Shown here piece after piece: positions 1 through 9,431 of a stretch of 64,000 nt of DNA. Made by a program: the position numbers and the translations under genes. Location of the stretch: assembly GCF_024499015.1 (NCBI RefSeq), contig NZ_CP098604.1, positions 124,001 through 188,000 of the forward strand, read 5' to 3'. This stretch comes from Xanthomonas hortorum pv. pelargonii. Its GTDB lineage: Bacteria > Pseudomonadota > Gammaproteobacteria > Xanthomonadales > Xanthomonadaceae. Within the stretch, counting starts at the first letter, position 1; the number at the start of each line of letters is the position of its first letter. The notes under the pieces are model-generated. The model was not told the origin of the DNA. It worked only from the letters and a program-made list of their open reading frames with translations, and did no database searches.

Positions 1-310
1 AGGTCAGGTGCCGTCGCGCCCTACCCCTGATGGTGAGTCAAATCGCTCACTCTTTCGGGGGTATCGGTCGACGTGCTCGGCAGTAGAGAACCCAGACAAC
101 CGATCACAACCGCATCGCCAACCTGCACGTTACGCCGCCCATCACCACAATCGCCCCGCCCTATAGTTGCGTACAGCGCAGCGCACCCGGCGTTAAAATC
201 CAGCCGTGCCGAATCTCGCTCTCTAGTAGCACCTACTCGAATTCGATCCACACGTCGCTCCCCCGAAAGAGGTGTTGGTGCTTGCCCTGATCTCGCCCGA
301 CAATGCCGCG
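1..310. other. Intergenic leader upstream of the histidine kinase
   Basis: No convincing gene lies in this stretch; the open frames across it lack family features and run antisense to, or out of frame with, the kinase. It presumably holds the kinase promoter, but no clear -35/-10 pair was recognised. A purine-rich AAGAGG at about 266-271 could serve as ribosome binding site for an alternative GTG start at 278. Confidence 0.4.
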
Positions 311-3300
311 ATGCCGCATGCGCCCGCTATTCGATCCTCTTCGCTGCTGCGCCTGTGCATCGCGCTGGCGGCGTTGGCGTGCTGTGGCAGCAACTTGCTG
401 TGCGCACCGGCCTGGGCAAGCGCGATCGCCTCCACGCGCGACGGATTGCTGCAGTTCCACCACACCGCGTGGAGCACCGAGCGCGGTGCGCCGGCCGATA
501 TCTGGGACATCCAGCAGGCCGACACCGGCCCGTTGTGGTTGGCCACCGGCTTCGGACTGTTCCAGTTCGATGGCCAACACTTCGCGCGGCAGCCGCCGCC
601 CGACGGCGAAGCCTATGCCTCGCACAACATGACCACGCTGGCGCTGACGCAGGACAACAGCGCCTGGATCGGCTATTTCAACGCCGGCATCGACCGGATG
701 GCGGACGGCCACCTCACCCACTTCGCACCCGGCAAGGACCTGCCGGCCGGCATGGTGTTCCGGATCGAGCGCGATGGCAGCGGGCGTCTGTGGGCGGCCA
801 TCGATGGCGGGTTGTGCTGGTTCGACGGGCAACGTTGGCAACGCGCCGGTATGGCTTGGGGCTATGCAGCCACCCGCGCGCAATGGCTGTTGCGCGATCG
901 CCGCGGCGTGCTGTGGGTAAGCGATGGCGCGCAGATTCTGCTGCTGCGGCCCGGCGCCAAACGTTTCGAGCCCAGCGGCCAGCGAATCGGCCATTTCGTC
1001 ACCATGACCGAGAGTCCCGATGGCGCGATCTGGGTGGCCGATCCGTATCGCGGCGTGTTTGCGCTGACCGACGCGCACGGCCAGGTGCTGCCCGCAGCGG
1101 TACGCGCACAGCCGCAGTTTCCCGGCCTGTTTGCGCACCGCATCCGCTTCACCCGCGACGGTGCGTTGTGGGGCAGCGACTACGCGGCGCGCGGGCTGTT
1201 CCGCATCGCATCGCCGGCGTCGCCCGCCGGTGCTGGAACGCTTCGACACCATGCAGGGCCTGACCTCGACCACCGCCGGCCCGCTACTGGAAGATCGCGA
1301 AGGCAATCTGTGGGCCGGCACCAATCTGGGCCTCAACCGCTTCCGTCATCGCGCGTTGCTGCCGCTTGCGCCGCTGTTGCCGGGTCAGGCGATGGCGGTG
1401 GCGCTCTTCACCACCACGCCCAGCCAGACCGCAGCACCGCTGCTGGCGACCTTTCGCGACGGTCGCCTGCAGGCGTTGACGCGCGATCGCGTCGAACGTT
1501 TGCAGCACGGTGCGTCTGTCGCGGTGCTGGACGTCCCGGCGACCGCCAGCGGCTGGGTGCTGGGCAGGCACGACCTGTTACGGCTTCAAGCAGGCCGCGG
1601 GCAAGCAGTGCCGCTGCCACATGCATTGTCGGCCGGGTCGGTACGCGCCCTGGTTGTCGATGCGCACAACCATCCATGGATCTGCACCGAAGCCGATGGA
1701 GCCTTCCGGTTCGACAGTGGCCTCTGGCAACCCATCGCCAGCCTGCAGGACACGCCATGTTCGGTGCTGGCCAACAGCAGCGATGGCGGCATGTGGGTGG
1801 GTACCGTCACGGGCGAACTGCGCATGTTGCGCGGCACGCAGGTCCACCGATACAGCGCGGCCGACGGCTTGTCGGTCGGCCCGATCACCGCCGTGCTGCA
1901 ACGCGGCTCGCTCACGCTGGTGGCTGGCGAAACCGGGCTTGCGGTGTTGGGCGAAGATGGCCGCTTTCGGCAGGTACCCGACCAGGCCACTGCGCTACTG
2001 CAAGGCATCACCGGCATCGCGCAGGACCGCCGCGGCACGTTCTGGTTGAACGGCAATCGCGGCGTGGTGCACCTCGGTCGGCAAGCGCTGCTGACCAGCC
2101 TGCGCACCGGCGTGGCCAGCCCGGCACTGCACCTGTACGACATCATGGATGGCCTGCCGGGCGTCGCCCAGCAGGCCACGCCGGTGCCCACCGCACTTGC
2201 CGCCGACGATGGGTTGCTCTGGTTCGCCACCAATCAGGGCCTGGCCTGGCTCGATCCCGAACAGACCTACCGCAATCCGATCGCACCGGCGGTGTTCATC
2301 ACCCAGGTAGTCGCCAACGACCGGCCCTATCCGCGGCAGGACGGCCTGCAACTGCCAAAATGGACCGATCGCCTGCGCATCGGCTACGACGCCATCAGCC
2401 TCACCCGCCCCGAACGCGTGCGCTTCCGCTACCGGCTGGAGGGCGTGGACGCGCAATGGCAGGACGCCGGCAATCGTAACGAGGCGTTCTATACCAATCT
2501 CGCTCCGGGGCATTATCGCTTCCACATTGCCGCAGCCAACAACGACGGCGTATGGAACGAACGCGGCGATACGCTGGACTTCGTCATTGCCGCGGCGTTC
2601 GTGCAGACCTGGCAGTTCAAGCTCTGCTGCGCGCTCGCGGTGCTGCTGGCGTTGGGCATCGCCTGGCGCATGCGTACCCGCCACGTCGCCGGCCGCTTGC
2701 GTGCGCGCCTGGAAGAGCGTTATCGCGAACGCGAGCGCATCGCCCGCGAATTGCACGACACCTTGTTGCAGGGCACGCAGGGACTGATTCTGCGTCTGCA
2801 CGCGGCCAGCCGCTCGTTGCCCTCGAACGACCCACGCCGGCTGGAACTGGAGCAGGCGGTGGACCTGGCCGAAGATGCGCTGATCGAAGGCCGCGACCGC
2901 GTCAACGGGCTGCGCGACAGCCAATCCCTGCACGAAGACCTGGCCGGTGCCCTGCAACGGGCACGCAATGCGACCATGCCGCCACCCACGGCGGAACTGC
3001 ATATCCTGGTCGAAGGCCGGCCGCTGCGCTTGCGCCCGCTGGTGGCCGATGAGCTGTTCCAGCTCGGCCGCGAAGCGCTCACCAATGCCGACCGGCATGC
3101 CAATGCCACCCGCATTGCGCTGGAACTGCGTTACGGTGCACGTGACTTCGTGCTGCGCATCCACGACGATGGCTGCGGTCTCGAACCGGACGTGCTGCAC
3201 GGCCAGGCCCGCACCGGCCACTGGGGACTTACCGGCATGCAGGAACGCGCGCAACGCATCGGCGCCAAGATGCAGTTGTGGTCGCGCCCCGGCAGCGGTA

Positions 3301-3404
3301 CCGAAATTCAGATCCTGGTACCCGCGCGTGCGGCCTACGCAAGTCCACCGCGCTGGTGGTGGCCATTTCGACAGGCAACATCCACGGAGAGCCGCAATGG
3401 CTGA
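311..3404 (+). pseudogene. Two-component sensor histidine kinase with periplasmic propeller, frameshifted
   Basis: A hybrid-length sensor kinase of about 1030 residues. It has a signal peptide (ending near WASA), a periplasmic region with repeated two-component-propeller segments (such as WLATGFGLFQFDG and EGNLWAGTNLGLNRF), a Y_Y_Y-type domain near 2390-2580, one membrane helix near 2600-2660, then a HisKA_3 box (RELHDTLLQ) and a HATPase (N-box EALTNADRHA, DDGCG, GHWGLTG). The first part reads in one frame to about 1225; the rest continues in the next frame. An extra C within 1223-1225 explains this, because removing it restores SPASPPVLERF. The start could be ATG 311 (good signal peptide) or GTG 278 (better Shine-Dalgarno). 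It is followed by a response regulator overlapping its last codons. Either a pseudogene or a sequencing error; family identity is sure, the ligand is unknown. Confidence 0.85.
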
Positions 3405-4038
3405 GATGGTCAAAGCAACCGATGTGCTGGTGGTAGACGACCATCCGCTGCTGCGCGATGGCCTCAGCGCCATGCTCGCGGCCGAGCACGACATGCGCGT
3501 GGTCGGCGAGGCCGAAGACGGTGAACAGGCGGTGGCCTGCTACAGCAGCCTGCGCCCGGATGTGGTGCTGATGGATCTGCAGATGCCGCGCGTGGATGGT
3601 GTGGAAGCGATCCAGCGCATCCGCCGCCTCGACCCGGCTGCCAAGGTCATCGTGCTGACCACCTACACCGGCGATGTGCGTGCGGTGCGCGCATTGCAGG
3701 CCGGCGCCTGCGGCTACCTGCTGAAAAGTTCGCTGCGCCGCGAACTGGTGGACACCATCCGCGATGTGCGCCGCGGACAACGTCGGCATGTGCCGGCGCT
3801 GGTCGCCGAAAACATCGCCGCACACGTACTCGACGATGCGCTGTCTGCGCGCGAAACCGAAGTGCTGAGCCTGGTCGCCACCGGCTGCTCCAACAAGCAG
3901 ATCGGCAGCGCCTTGACGATTTCCGAAGAGACCGTCAAGGCGCATATGAAAAACATCCTGTGCAAGCTCGGCGTGCACGATCGCACCCACGCAGTGACCG
4001 TCGCTTTGCGTCGCGGGATCCTGTCGCTGGAGACCTGA
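3397..4038 (+). CDS. NarL/FixJ-family response regulator
   Basis: A 213-residue DNA-binding response regulator. The receiver domain occupies about residues 8-125, with acidic pocket Asp14/Asp15, phospho-acceptor Asp60 (VVLMDLQMP) and Lys110 (GYLLKS). A LuxR-type helix-turn-helix follows at about 149-205 (LSARETEVLSLVATGCSNKQIG, then EETVKAHMKNI). The start at ATG 3397 has GGAGA seven bases upstream and overlaps the last eight bases of the kinase gene, so the two are translationally coupled and form a cognate pair. Kinases with a HisKA_3 box normally partner with this regulator class. Target genes are unknown. If the upstream kinase is truly broken, this regulator would be an orphan. Confidence 0.93.
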   Translation: MAEMVKATDVLVVDDHPLLRDGLSAMLAAEHDMRVVGEAEDGEQAVACYSSLRPDVVLMDLQMPRVDGVEAIQRIRRLDPAAKVIVLTTYTGDVRAVRALQAGACGYLLKSSLRRELVDTIRDVRRGQRRHVPALVAENIAAHVLDDALSARETEVLSLVATGCSNKQIGSALTISEETVKAHMKNILCKLGVHDRTHAVTVALRRGILSLET

Positions 4039-4243
4039 GCGGTCCAGCATTCTTGAACGCAGGGCCAGGCAGCGTGACCGCCGCCCTGTCAAATCGACCG
4101 GCTTGCGCTATGGTATGCACCGCCGAGCGGCACGGGGGCCGCTTCAGCATCGTGTGCGACAGCCGATAACGGCTACATCCGGACGCAGCAAAGCGCAGCG
4201 GCGGCACTCGATCCAATCACTAAACGCGTTCAGGGGAATTGCG

Positions 4244-5371
4244 ATGCTTCGTCACTCTTTGCGGGTGCGCCTGCTGTTGCCGGTGCTGGCCTTGGTGCTG
4301 GTCGTGGTGGCGGCACTGACGGTCATTCTGGCCATTACCGAAGCGAACCGGGTCAAGTTCGAGGCCGGCGACGCGATCGAGCGCCAGTCGGTGTCCTTGC
4401 AGACCCTGTTCTCGGTCACTCGCGCGATGATGCTCGACCGCGTCAATTCCTCCATGCGCCAGCTGCGCAAGGAAGCCAACGCACACGGCGCCGCAAGCAT
4501 CGGCAACGAAGTGCGTGTGGGCGACCGCAACGCCAACGACCTGCTACTGGGTCAGAAGGCGCAGGCCAACGCCTTCGACATGCTCGACGATGTCACCGCC
4601 ATCCACGAAGGCACCGCCACGCTGTTCTCGCGGACCGGCGATGACTTCGTGCGCATCTCCACCAACGTCAAGAAGGACGACGGCAGCCGCGCCATCGGCA
4701 CCGTGCTCGATCCCAACGGCCAGGCCGCCGCCAAGCTGCGTAACGGCGAAAGTTTCTACGGCGTGGTCGACATCCTCGGCAACCCGTATGTCACCGGCTA
4801 CGAGCCAATCTTTGCCGGCAACGACAAGCGCGTGATCGGTGCCTGGTACGTCGGCTACAAGGCCGATACGCAGGCACTGGAAAACGTGGTCAGCAGCCGC
4901 CGCGTGCTCGATTCCGGCTTCATCGCCGTGTTCGACAGCAAGAACAAGCTGCGCTTCCAGTCCACCACCGGTGCCACCACCGACACTGCCACCATCGAAC
5001 GCATCGTCAAGGACAGCCCCGGCGACTGGGTCGTGACCAAGCAGGAAGTGCCCGATTGGGGCTTCACCCTGGTCTCTGCCTATCCCAAGAGCGACGTCAA
5101 TGGCGTGATCGTGCGCCAATCGTTGTGGATCGCCGGCATCGGCTTGCTGGTCTGCGCGTTGCTGCTCGGCCTGCAGTGGGCGTTGATCTGGAGCCGCGTG
5201 TTGCGCCCCATCCAGCATTTGACCACCGTGGCCGAAGAACTGAGCCTGGGCAAGTGGAACCACACCATCGACGAGGTCAATCTCAAAGATGAAATCGGTA
5301 CTCTGGCGCGCGCTATTTCCCGTCTGTCCAACAGTGTCCGGTTGGCCATGGAGCGCCTCAGCAAACGCTGA
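4244..5371 (+). CDS. Membrane Cache-domain sensor with HAMP, no output domain
   Basis: A 375-residue membrane protein. An N-terminal membrane helix (about residues 8-32) is followed by a periplasmic Cache_3/Cache_2-like region (for example NGESFYGVVDILGNPYVTGYEPI and GAWYVGYK), a second membrane helix (about 285-310) and a HAMP segment (RVLRPIQHLTTVAEELSLGKW) ending near residue 370. No methyl-accepting, GGDEF, kinase or phosphatase domain follows; the protein stops about ten residues after HAMP. The ATG at 4244 is preceded by AGGGGA and begins a typical signal anchor. The neighbour 45 bases downstream is a small cytoplasmic protein and may be the missing output partner (inference). Family recognition is good; the signal and function are unknown. 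Confidence 0.8.
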   Translation: MLRHSLRVRLLLPVLALVLVVVAALTVILAITEANRVKFEAGDAIERQSVSLQTLFSVTRAMMLDRVNSSMRQLRKEANAHGAASIGNEVRVGDRNANDLLLGQKAQANAFDMLDDVTAIHEGTATLFSRTGDDFVRISTNVKKDDGSRAIGTVLDPNGQAAAKLRNGESFYGVVDILGNPYVTGYEPIFAGNDKRVIGAWYVGYKADTQALENVVSSRRVLDSGFIAVFDSKNKLRFQSTTGATTDTATIERIVKDSPGDWVVTKQEVPDWGFTLVSAYPKSDVNGVIVRQSLWIAGIGLLVCALLLGLQWALIWSRVLRPIQHLTTVAEELSLGKWNHTIDEVNLKDEIGTLARAISRLSNSVRLAMERLSKR

Positions 5372-5415
5372 GCCGCTCGCACCCACTCCGTACCAGATGA
5401 TGCAAGGAAGACGCC

Positions 5416-6042
5416 ATGTCCACTGAATTCCGTCCGCTGATCGAGATCCTGCGCGAGCTCAAGGCGCTGGCATTGAAGAAGGCGTCCGGCTTTCTGTTCA
5501 TCGTCACCGAGGAAAACCACTCCTGCATCGTCCGCCTCAATGCCGGGCAGATCGAAGAAGTGGTGTTCCGCATGTTGCGCAACGACGAGGCAGTGCAACG
5601 CCTCACCATGGTCAACGCGGCAAAGGCCCGTTTTCAGACCGACCCCGGCGCCGGCATGGGCAAGCCCTCGCTGCTCAGCGATGACTCGCGCCAGTGGTTG
5701 ATGGGTGGTTTCGAGCAGGATCTGGGTGGTGCGCCGGCTGCACCGCGTGCGCCAGTTGCACCGGCAGTCGTGACGGCCGCAGCAACGCCTATCGCGGCAC
5801 CGAGCGCAGCGCCTGCATCCGTCGGCGGTGGCTCCGCACCTGACGAGCGAGTAAGCGATGCATTGGAAAAAGTCGCGTTGAACTACCTCGGCCCGATCGC
5901 CGGCATGCTTTGCGACGAAGCCTGGGAGGCATCGAGCGATATCGAGCAAGTGCTCAATCAGCTTGGCGCCAACCTCTCCACGCCGCAGGAAACGCAGAAG
6001 TTCATGGCCGACGCGCGCGTGGCGCTGGCCAAGGTGCGCTGA
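5416..6042 (+). CDS. Small protein with DUF4388-like N terminus and helical C-terminal domain
   Basis: A 208-residue soluble protein with no signal peptide or membrane helix. Residues about 1-100 (SGFLFIVTEENHSCIVRLNAGQIEEVVF) resemble the DUF4388/PATAN type of small sensory-adaptor domain seen beside two-component proteins. A low-complexity Ala/Pro linker spans about 110-142, and a helical C-terminal domain (about 145-208) resembles modules found in similar signalling proteins. These family assignments are by eye and tentative. ATG 5416 has AAGGAAG just upstream. It lies 45 bases after the Cache/HAMP gene and is followed by a rho-independent terminator, so the two genes probably form one transcript. 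Function is not known. Confidence 0.6.
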   Translation: MSTEFRPLIEILRELKALALKKASGFLFIVTEENHSCIVRLNAGQIEEVVFRMLRNDEAVQRLTMVNAAKARFQTDPGAGMGKPSLLSDDSRQWLMGGFEQDLGGAPAAPRAPVAPAVVTAAATPIAAPSAAPASVGGGSAPDERVSDALEKVALNYLGPIAGMLCDEAWEASSDIEQVLNQLGANLSTPQETQKFMADARVALAKVR

Positions 6043-6071
6043 CCAAGAAGTGGTCACACACAATCAGACAG

Positions 6072-6097
6072 AAAGCCGTGCTTTGCGCGGCTTTTTC
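6072..6097 (+). terminator. Rho-independent terminator
   Basis: AAAGCCG (6072-6078) pairs with CGGCTTT (6088-6094) around a nine-base loop, with T residues continuing to 6096. It lies 30 bases after the stop of the 5416-6042 gene and would end the Cache/HAMP transcript. Confidence 0.85.
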
Positions 6098-6130
6098 GTC
6101 TTGATATTCGTTCGTCTGCCTAGAACAGAT

Positions 6131-7093
6131 CTAGACACCCTGCTTTGTGATCGAGAGACCTGGCTCCATCGCAAGTGCGATGGGCGTGAGCTTGATCTCG
6201 CCATGCGCTGCAAAAACCTCCAGGATCCAGTTTACGAAGCAGCGCACGCGCACCGATAGATGCCTGGAACCCGGGTAGACGATATGAATCGGCCGAGGCG
6301 CAAAGTGCCACTGCGGCAGCACCGGAACCAGCCTGCCTGAGCGGACGAATCCTGCAACCGCAAACGGTGCTCCAGGGCAGATGCCGCTCCCCGCCATGCA
6401 GGCCGACATTGCGACATCGGGCTCATCGAACTGCATGCCAACGCCCGATTGCAGTACGAATCGCGCATGCCCCGCCTCCAACTCCCACACGAACGGGTTG
6501 CGCTCCCTGCCGCTGAACCAGCTGATCCGCTTGAGCTGCAGCAGTGTGTCCGGAGTGTCCACACCGCCTACAGACGCCAGATAGTCGGGCGAGGCATACA
6601 AACCCATCTGGATGTCGCAAAGATGCCGGGCGATCATGCTGGAATCCTTAAGCGCACCGCCGCGAATCGTGCAGTCGATTCCGTCTTCCAGCAGATGACT
6701 GATGCGGTCCGAGCTGCTCAGCCGCAGCTGGATCCTGGGATATCGCGCCTGAAAATCGTGCAGCTTGGGAGCGATGACCCACCGCGCGATGGACACCAGC
6801 GAATCCACCCGCAGCCGGCCGATCGGTGCTGCGGTCTCGCCACTGAGCGTGGACTCCAATTCGTCGATCTGCTGCAGCAACGCCTGGCACTTGTCGAAGT
6901 ACGCGGCGCCGTCGTCGGTGAGGCTCAGGGCGCGGGTGGTGCGGTTGAGCAATCGCACGCCCAGATGCTTTTCAAGATCGCTGATGCGCTGGGAAACACG
7001 TGCTTTCGGAAGGTCCAATGCATCGGCAGCACGCGTGAAGCTGCCGGTGTCCACCACCTTCACGAAGGTGGCCATAGCAGTGAGCTTATCCAT
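6131..7093 (-). CDS. LysR-family transcriptional regulator
   Basis: A 320-residue LysR regulator. The winged helix-turn-helix is at about residues 1-60 (FVKVVDTGSFTRAADALDLPKARVSQRI), and a substrate-binding domain follows with typical landmarks (LLNRTTRALSLTDDGAAYF, GRLRVDS, DCTIRGG). The start MDKLTAM at 7093 gives the standard family length; upstream in-frame codons have no family similarity. It is divergent from a flavodoxin-like gene that begins at 7201, so by the usual LysR arrangement it probably controlled that gene. That target is now truncated by an insertion sequence, so the regulator may have lost its local function. The effector is unknown. Confidence 0.9.
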   Translation of the reverse strand: MDKLTAMATFVKVVDTGSFTRAADALDLPKARVSQRISDLEKHLGVRLLNRTTRALSLTDDGAAYFDKCQALLQQIDELESTLSGETAAPIGRLRVDSLVSIARWVIAPKLHDFQARYPRIQLRLSSSDRISHLLEDGIDCTIRGGALKDSSMIARHLCDIQMGLYASPDYLASVGGVDTPDTLLQLKRISWFSGRERNPFVWELEAGHARFVLQSGVGMQFDEPDVAMSACMAGSGICPGAPFAVAGFVRSGRLVPVLPQWHFAPRPIHIVYPGSRHLSVRVRCFVNWILEVFAAHGEIKLTPIALAMEPGLSITKQGV

Positions 7094-7200
7094 CGACTGT
7101 TCGCAATTATTGAACCAAGCATCATTGTGGACCACATTTTTCTTTCTTTCACAGCCAATTACGCTTGCTTCCGTCCCCTTACCCTCAACAGGAAGCCACC

Positions 7201-7362
7201 ATGTCAAACACAGTCGTTGTGTACTTCTCCGGCTACGGCCATACCAAACGCGTTGCGGAAGCAGCAGCGGAAGGCGCACACGCAGCGCTGATCGAAATCG
7301 ATGGCGAGGGCAATATTCCCGAGGCCGCATGGCAGCAGTTTGATACGCCCAGGGTTTCCTAG
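7201..7362 (+). pseudogene. Flavodoxin/NAD(P)H-quinone oxidoreductase-like fragment, cut off by IS
   Basis: The ATG at 7201 opens a frame with a flavodoxin-type FMN phosphate-binding start (VVVYFSGYGHTKRVAEAAAEGA), resembling WrbA-like flavoproteins of about 200 residues. Only about 46 native residues remain. At 7341 the frame enters the IS3 terminal repeat, adds six foreign residues, and stops at a TAG at 7360-7362. The remaining 3' part of the gene is not found beyond the IS, where an integrase remnant lies instead, so the rest has been deleted rather than displaced. It was probably regulated by the divergent LysR gene. Confidence 0.85.
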
Positions 7363-8217
7363 AGCGTGTTATGAACTTTAGCCTTGTCACGCTAACGTAT
7401 ATGGATGAAGCCTCGTAAGCCATATCCGACCGATATTTCCGACGAAGAATGGGCCTTTGCTGCGCCGTATCTGACACTGATGGATGCGCAGGCACCGCAG
7501 CGCAAGTACGCGCTACGCGCGATGTTCAATGCACTGCGCTGGATCGCACGCGCCGGCGCACCGTGGCGATTGCTTCCCAACGATTTCCCGCCTTGGGAGG
7601 CGGTGTATCAGCAAACGCAACGTTGGCTACAGGCTGGCTGCTTTGAGGCCATGGTCAGCGATTTGCGCTCACTCCTGCGTGTGGCGCACGGGAAGAAAGG
7701 CCAGCCGAGCGCGGTCATTTTCGATGGCCGGACGCTGCAGTCCACCTGTGAAAGCGGACCGCGCGCCGGATACGATGGCTACAAACGCAAGAAAGGGAGC
7801 AAGGTGCACATGGCGGTCGATACGCTGGGACACCTACTCGCCGTCCAGGTCACGCCAGCCAATGAGCAAGAGCGCGCGCAAGTCCGATCGTTGGCTCAAG
7901 AGGTACAACACGTGACCGGTGAAACGGTCAAGATCGCGTTTGTGGATCAAGGCTATACCGGCGAAGAACCGGCGCAGGCGGCCAAGGAAGAAGGCATCGA
8001 GTTGCACGTCATCAAGCTGCAAGAAGCGAAGAAAGGCTTCGTTTTGCTTCCACGCCGATGGGTCGTCGAGCGCAGCTTCGGATGGGTCAATCGTTTCAGG
8101 CGGCTGGCACGCGACTATGAGCGATTGCCGGAAACCTTGGCCGGCTTGCACTTTGTTGTCTTCACGATTCTGATGCTTGGAAATGCAGCTACGCTCTTTC
8201 AAGGTTCATAACACGCT
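7363..8217 (+). mobile_element. IS5-family insertion sequence nested in IS3 copy 1
   Basis: An 855-bp element with 17-bp terminal repeats (AGCGTGTTATGAACTTT against AGCGTGTTATGAACCTT), flanked by CTAG on both sides (7359-7362 and 8218-8221). The uninterrupted IS3 copy at 32457 has a single CTAG at the equivalent point, which proves the insertion and its duplication. A 2-bp TA duplication with slightly longer ends fits equally well. One full transposase gene lies inside. Confidence 0.93.
7405..8211 (+). CDS. IS5-family transposase
   Basis: A 268-residue transposase in a single frame, apparently intact. The N-terminal DUF4096-like part (YPTDISDEEWAFAAPYL and RWIARAGAPWRLLP) is followed by a DDE nuclease domain. 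The likely catalytic residues are Asp107 (VIFDGRTLQS), Asp181 (AFVDQGYTGE) and Glu222 (RRWVVERSFGW). It fills the IS from 42 bases after the left repeat to just before the right repeat. It is oriented the same way as the surrounding IS3 genes and separates their promoter-proximal end from orfA. It probably remains functional. Confidence 0.93.
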   Translation: MKPRKPYPTDISDEEWAFAAPYLTLMDAQAPQRKYALRAMFNALRWIARAGAPWRLLPNDFPPWEAVYQQTQRWLQAGCFEAMVSDLRSLLRVAHGKKGQPSAVIFDGRTLQSTCESGPRAGYDGYKRKKGSKVHMAVDTLGHLLAVQVTPANEQERAQVRSLAQEVQHVTGETVKIAFVDQGYTGEEPAQAAKEEGIELHVIKLQEAKKGFVLLPRRWVVERSFGWVNRFRRLARDYERLPETLAGLHFVVFTILMLGNAATLFQGS

Positions 8218-8262
8218 CTAGACATCTCAAGGCCATGGAAAATGGTCGATTCGGAGGTGTCT

Positions 8263-8535
8263 ATGAGCAGCAAGCGGTATACGGATGAGTTCAAGATCGA
8301 GGCGGTCCGGCAAGTGACTGATCGTGGGTTCAAGGTGGCAGAAGTCGCCGAGCGGCTGGGTGTCACGACGCACAGCCTGTACGCCTGGCTGCGCACGTTC
8401 GGCAAGTCTGGCGTGGTGCATCGCGCCGAGGTGGGCCAGAGCGCCGAGGTTCGGCGGCTGAAGGCAGAGTTGCGTCGAGTGACCGAGGAGCGCGACATCC
8501 TAAGAAAGGCCGCCGCGTACTTTGCCAAGGGGTAA
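8263..8535 (+). CDS. IS3-family OrfA (copy 1)
   Basis: A 90-residue helix-turn-helix protein (YTDEFKIEAVRQVTDRGF, then GVTTHSLYAWLRTF) with a C-terminal leucine-zipper-like stretch, typical of IS3 OrfA. ATG 8263 follows GGAGGTGT. OrfB lies in the -1 frame, which is open upstream of its ATG back past the expected slippage site, as needed for an OrfAB fusion. At that site this copy reads TAAGAAAGG where copy 2 has TAAAAAAGG. The A6G run is therefore interrupted, and frameshifting to the active fusion is probably reduced. Confidence 0.92.
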   Translation: MSSKRYTDEFKIEAVRQVTDRGFKVAEVAERLGVTTHSLYAWLRTFGKSGVVHRAEVGQSAEVRRLKAELRRVTEERDILRKAAAYFAKG

Positions 8536-8552
8536 AGGCAAAGGACGCCTTC

Positions 8553-9407
8553 ATGCAAGCCCACTGCGGGGAATTCAGGGTGTGTGCGATGTGCCGGGTA
8601 TTGCGGGTCAACCGGTCGGGTTATTACGCCTGGTTGTGCTCGCCCAACAGTGAGCGCGCCAAGGAAGATGATCGCTTGCTTGGACTAATCAAGCACCACT
8701 GGCTGGCCAGCGGCAGTGTCTATGGGCATCGCAAGATCACCACGGATCTGCGCGATCTGGGTGAGCGTTGTAGTCGCCATCGGGTGCATCGGCTGATGCG
8801 CACCGAGGGACTGCGTGCCCAGGTGGGCTATGGTCGCAAACCGCGCTTCCATGGAGGGATGCAGTGCAAGGCGGCTGCCAACCTGCTTGACCGACAGTTC
8901 GACGTGACGGAGCCGGACACGGCCTGGGCGAGCGATTTCACCTTCATCCGCACGCATGAAGGCTGGATGTACCTGGCTGTTGTGATCGATCTGTTTTCCA
9001 GGCAGGTCGTCGGCTGGGCGATGCGCGATCGGGCCGACACCGAGTTGGTCGTGCAGGCCTTGTTGTCTGCGGTGTGGCGGCGCAAACCCAACACTGGTTG
9101 CTTGGTTCACTCGGACCAAGGGTCTGTCTACACCAGCGATGACTGGCGCAGTTTCCTGGCGTCCCATGGCTTGGTGTGCAGCATGAGTCGGCGTGGCAAC
9201 TGCCACGACAACGCACCCGTAGAGAGCTTCTTCGGCCTGCTCAAACGCGAGCGGATCAGGCGGCGGACCTATCCCACCAAGGACGCCGCTCGCGCCGAGG
9301 TATTCGACTACATCGAGATGTTCTACAACCCCAACCGCCGCCACGGTTCAACTGGCGACTTGTCCCCTGTAGAGTTTGAACGGCGCTACGCGCAACGAGG
9401 GTCTTGA
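8553..9407 (+). CDS. IS3-family OrfB transposase (copy 1)
   Basis: A 284-residue integrase-core transposase. It has an HTH_21-like N terminus (RVLRVNRSGYYAWL) and a DD(35)E catalytic triad: Asp128 (WASDFTFI), Asp188 (HSDQGSVYTS) and Glu224 (PVESFFGLLK). The sequence is identical or almost identical to the copy at 32810-33664. The ATG at 8553 is conventional, but in this family the active protein is usually made as an OrfAB fusion through -1 frameshifting in orfA. The frame is intact. Confidence 0.94.
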   Translation: MQAHCGEFRVCAMCRVLRVNRSGYYAWLCSPNSERAKEDDRLLGLIKHHWLASGSVYGHRKITTDLRDLGERCSRHRVHRLMRTEGLRAQVGYGRKPRFHGGMQCKAAANLLDRQFDVTEPDTAWASDFTFIRTHEGWMYLAVVIDLFSRQVVGWAMRDRADTELVVQALLSAVWRRKPNTGCLVHSDQGSVYTSDDWRSFLASHGLVCSMSRRGNCHDNAPVESFFGLLKRERIRRRTYPTKDAARAEVFDYIEMFYNPNRRHGSTGDLSPVEFERRYAQRGS

Positions 9408-9431
9408 GTGTCTACGGAACCCTGGGCGTAT

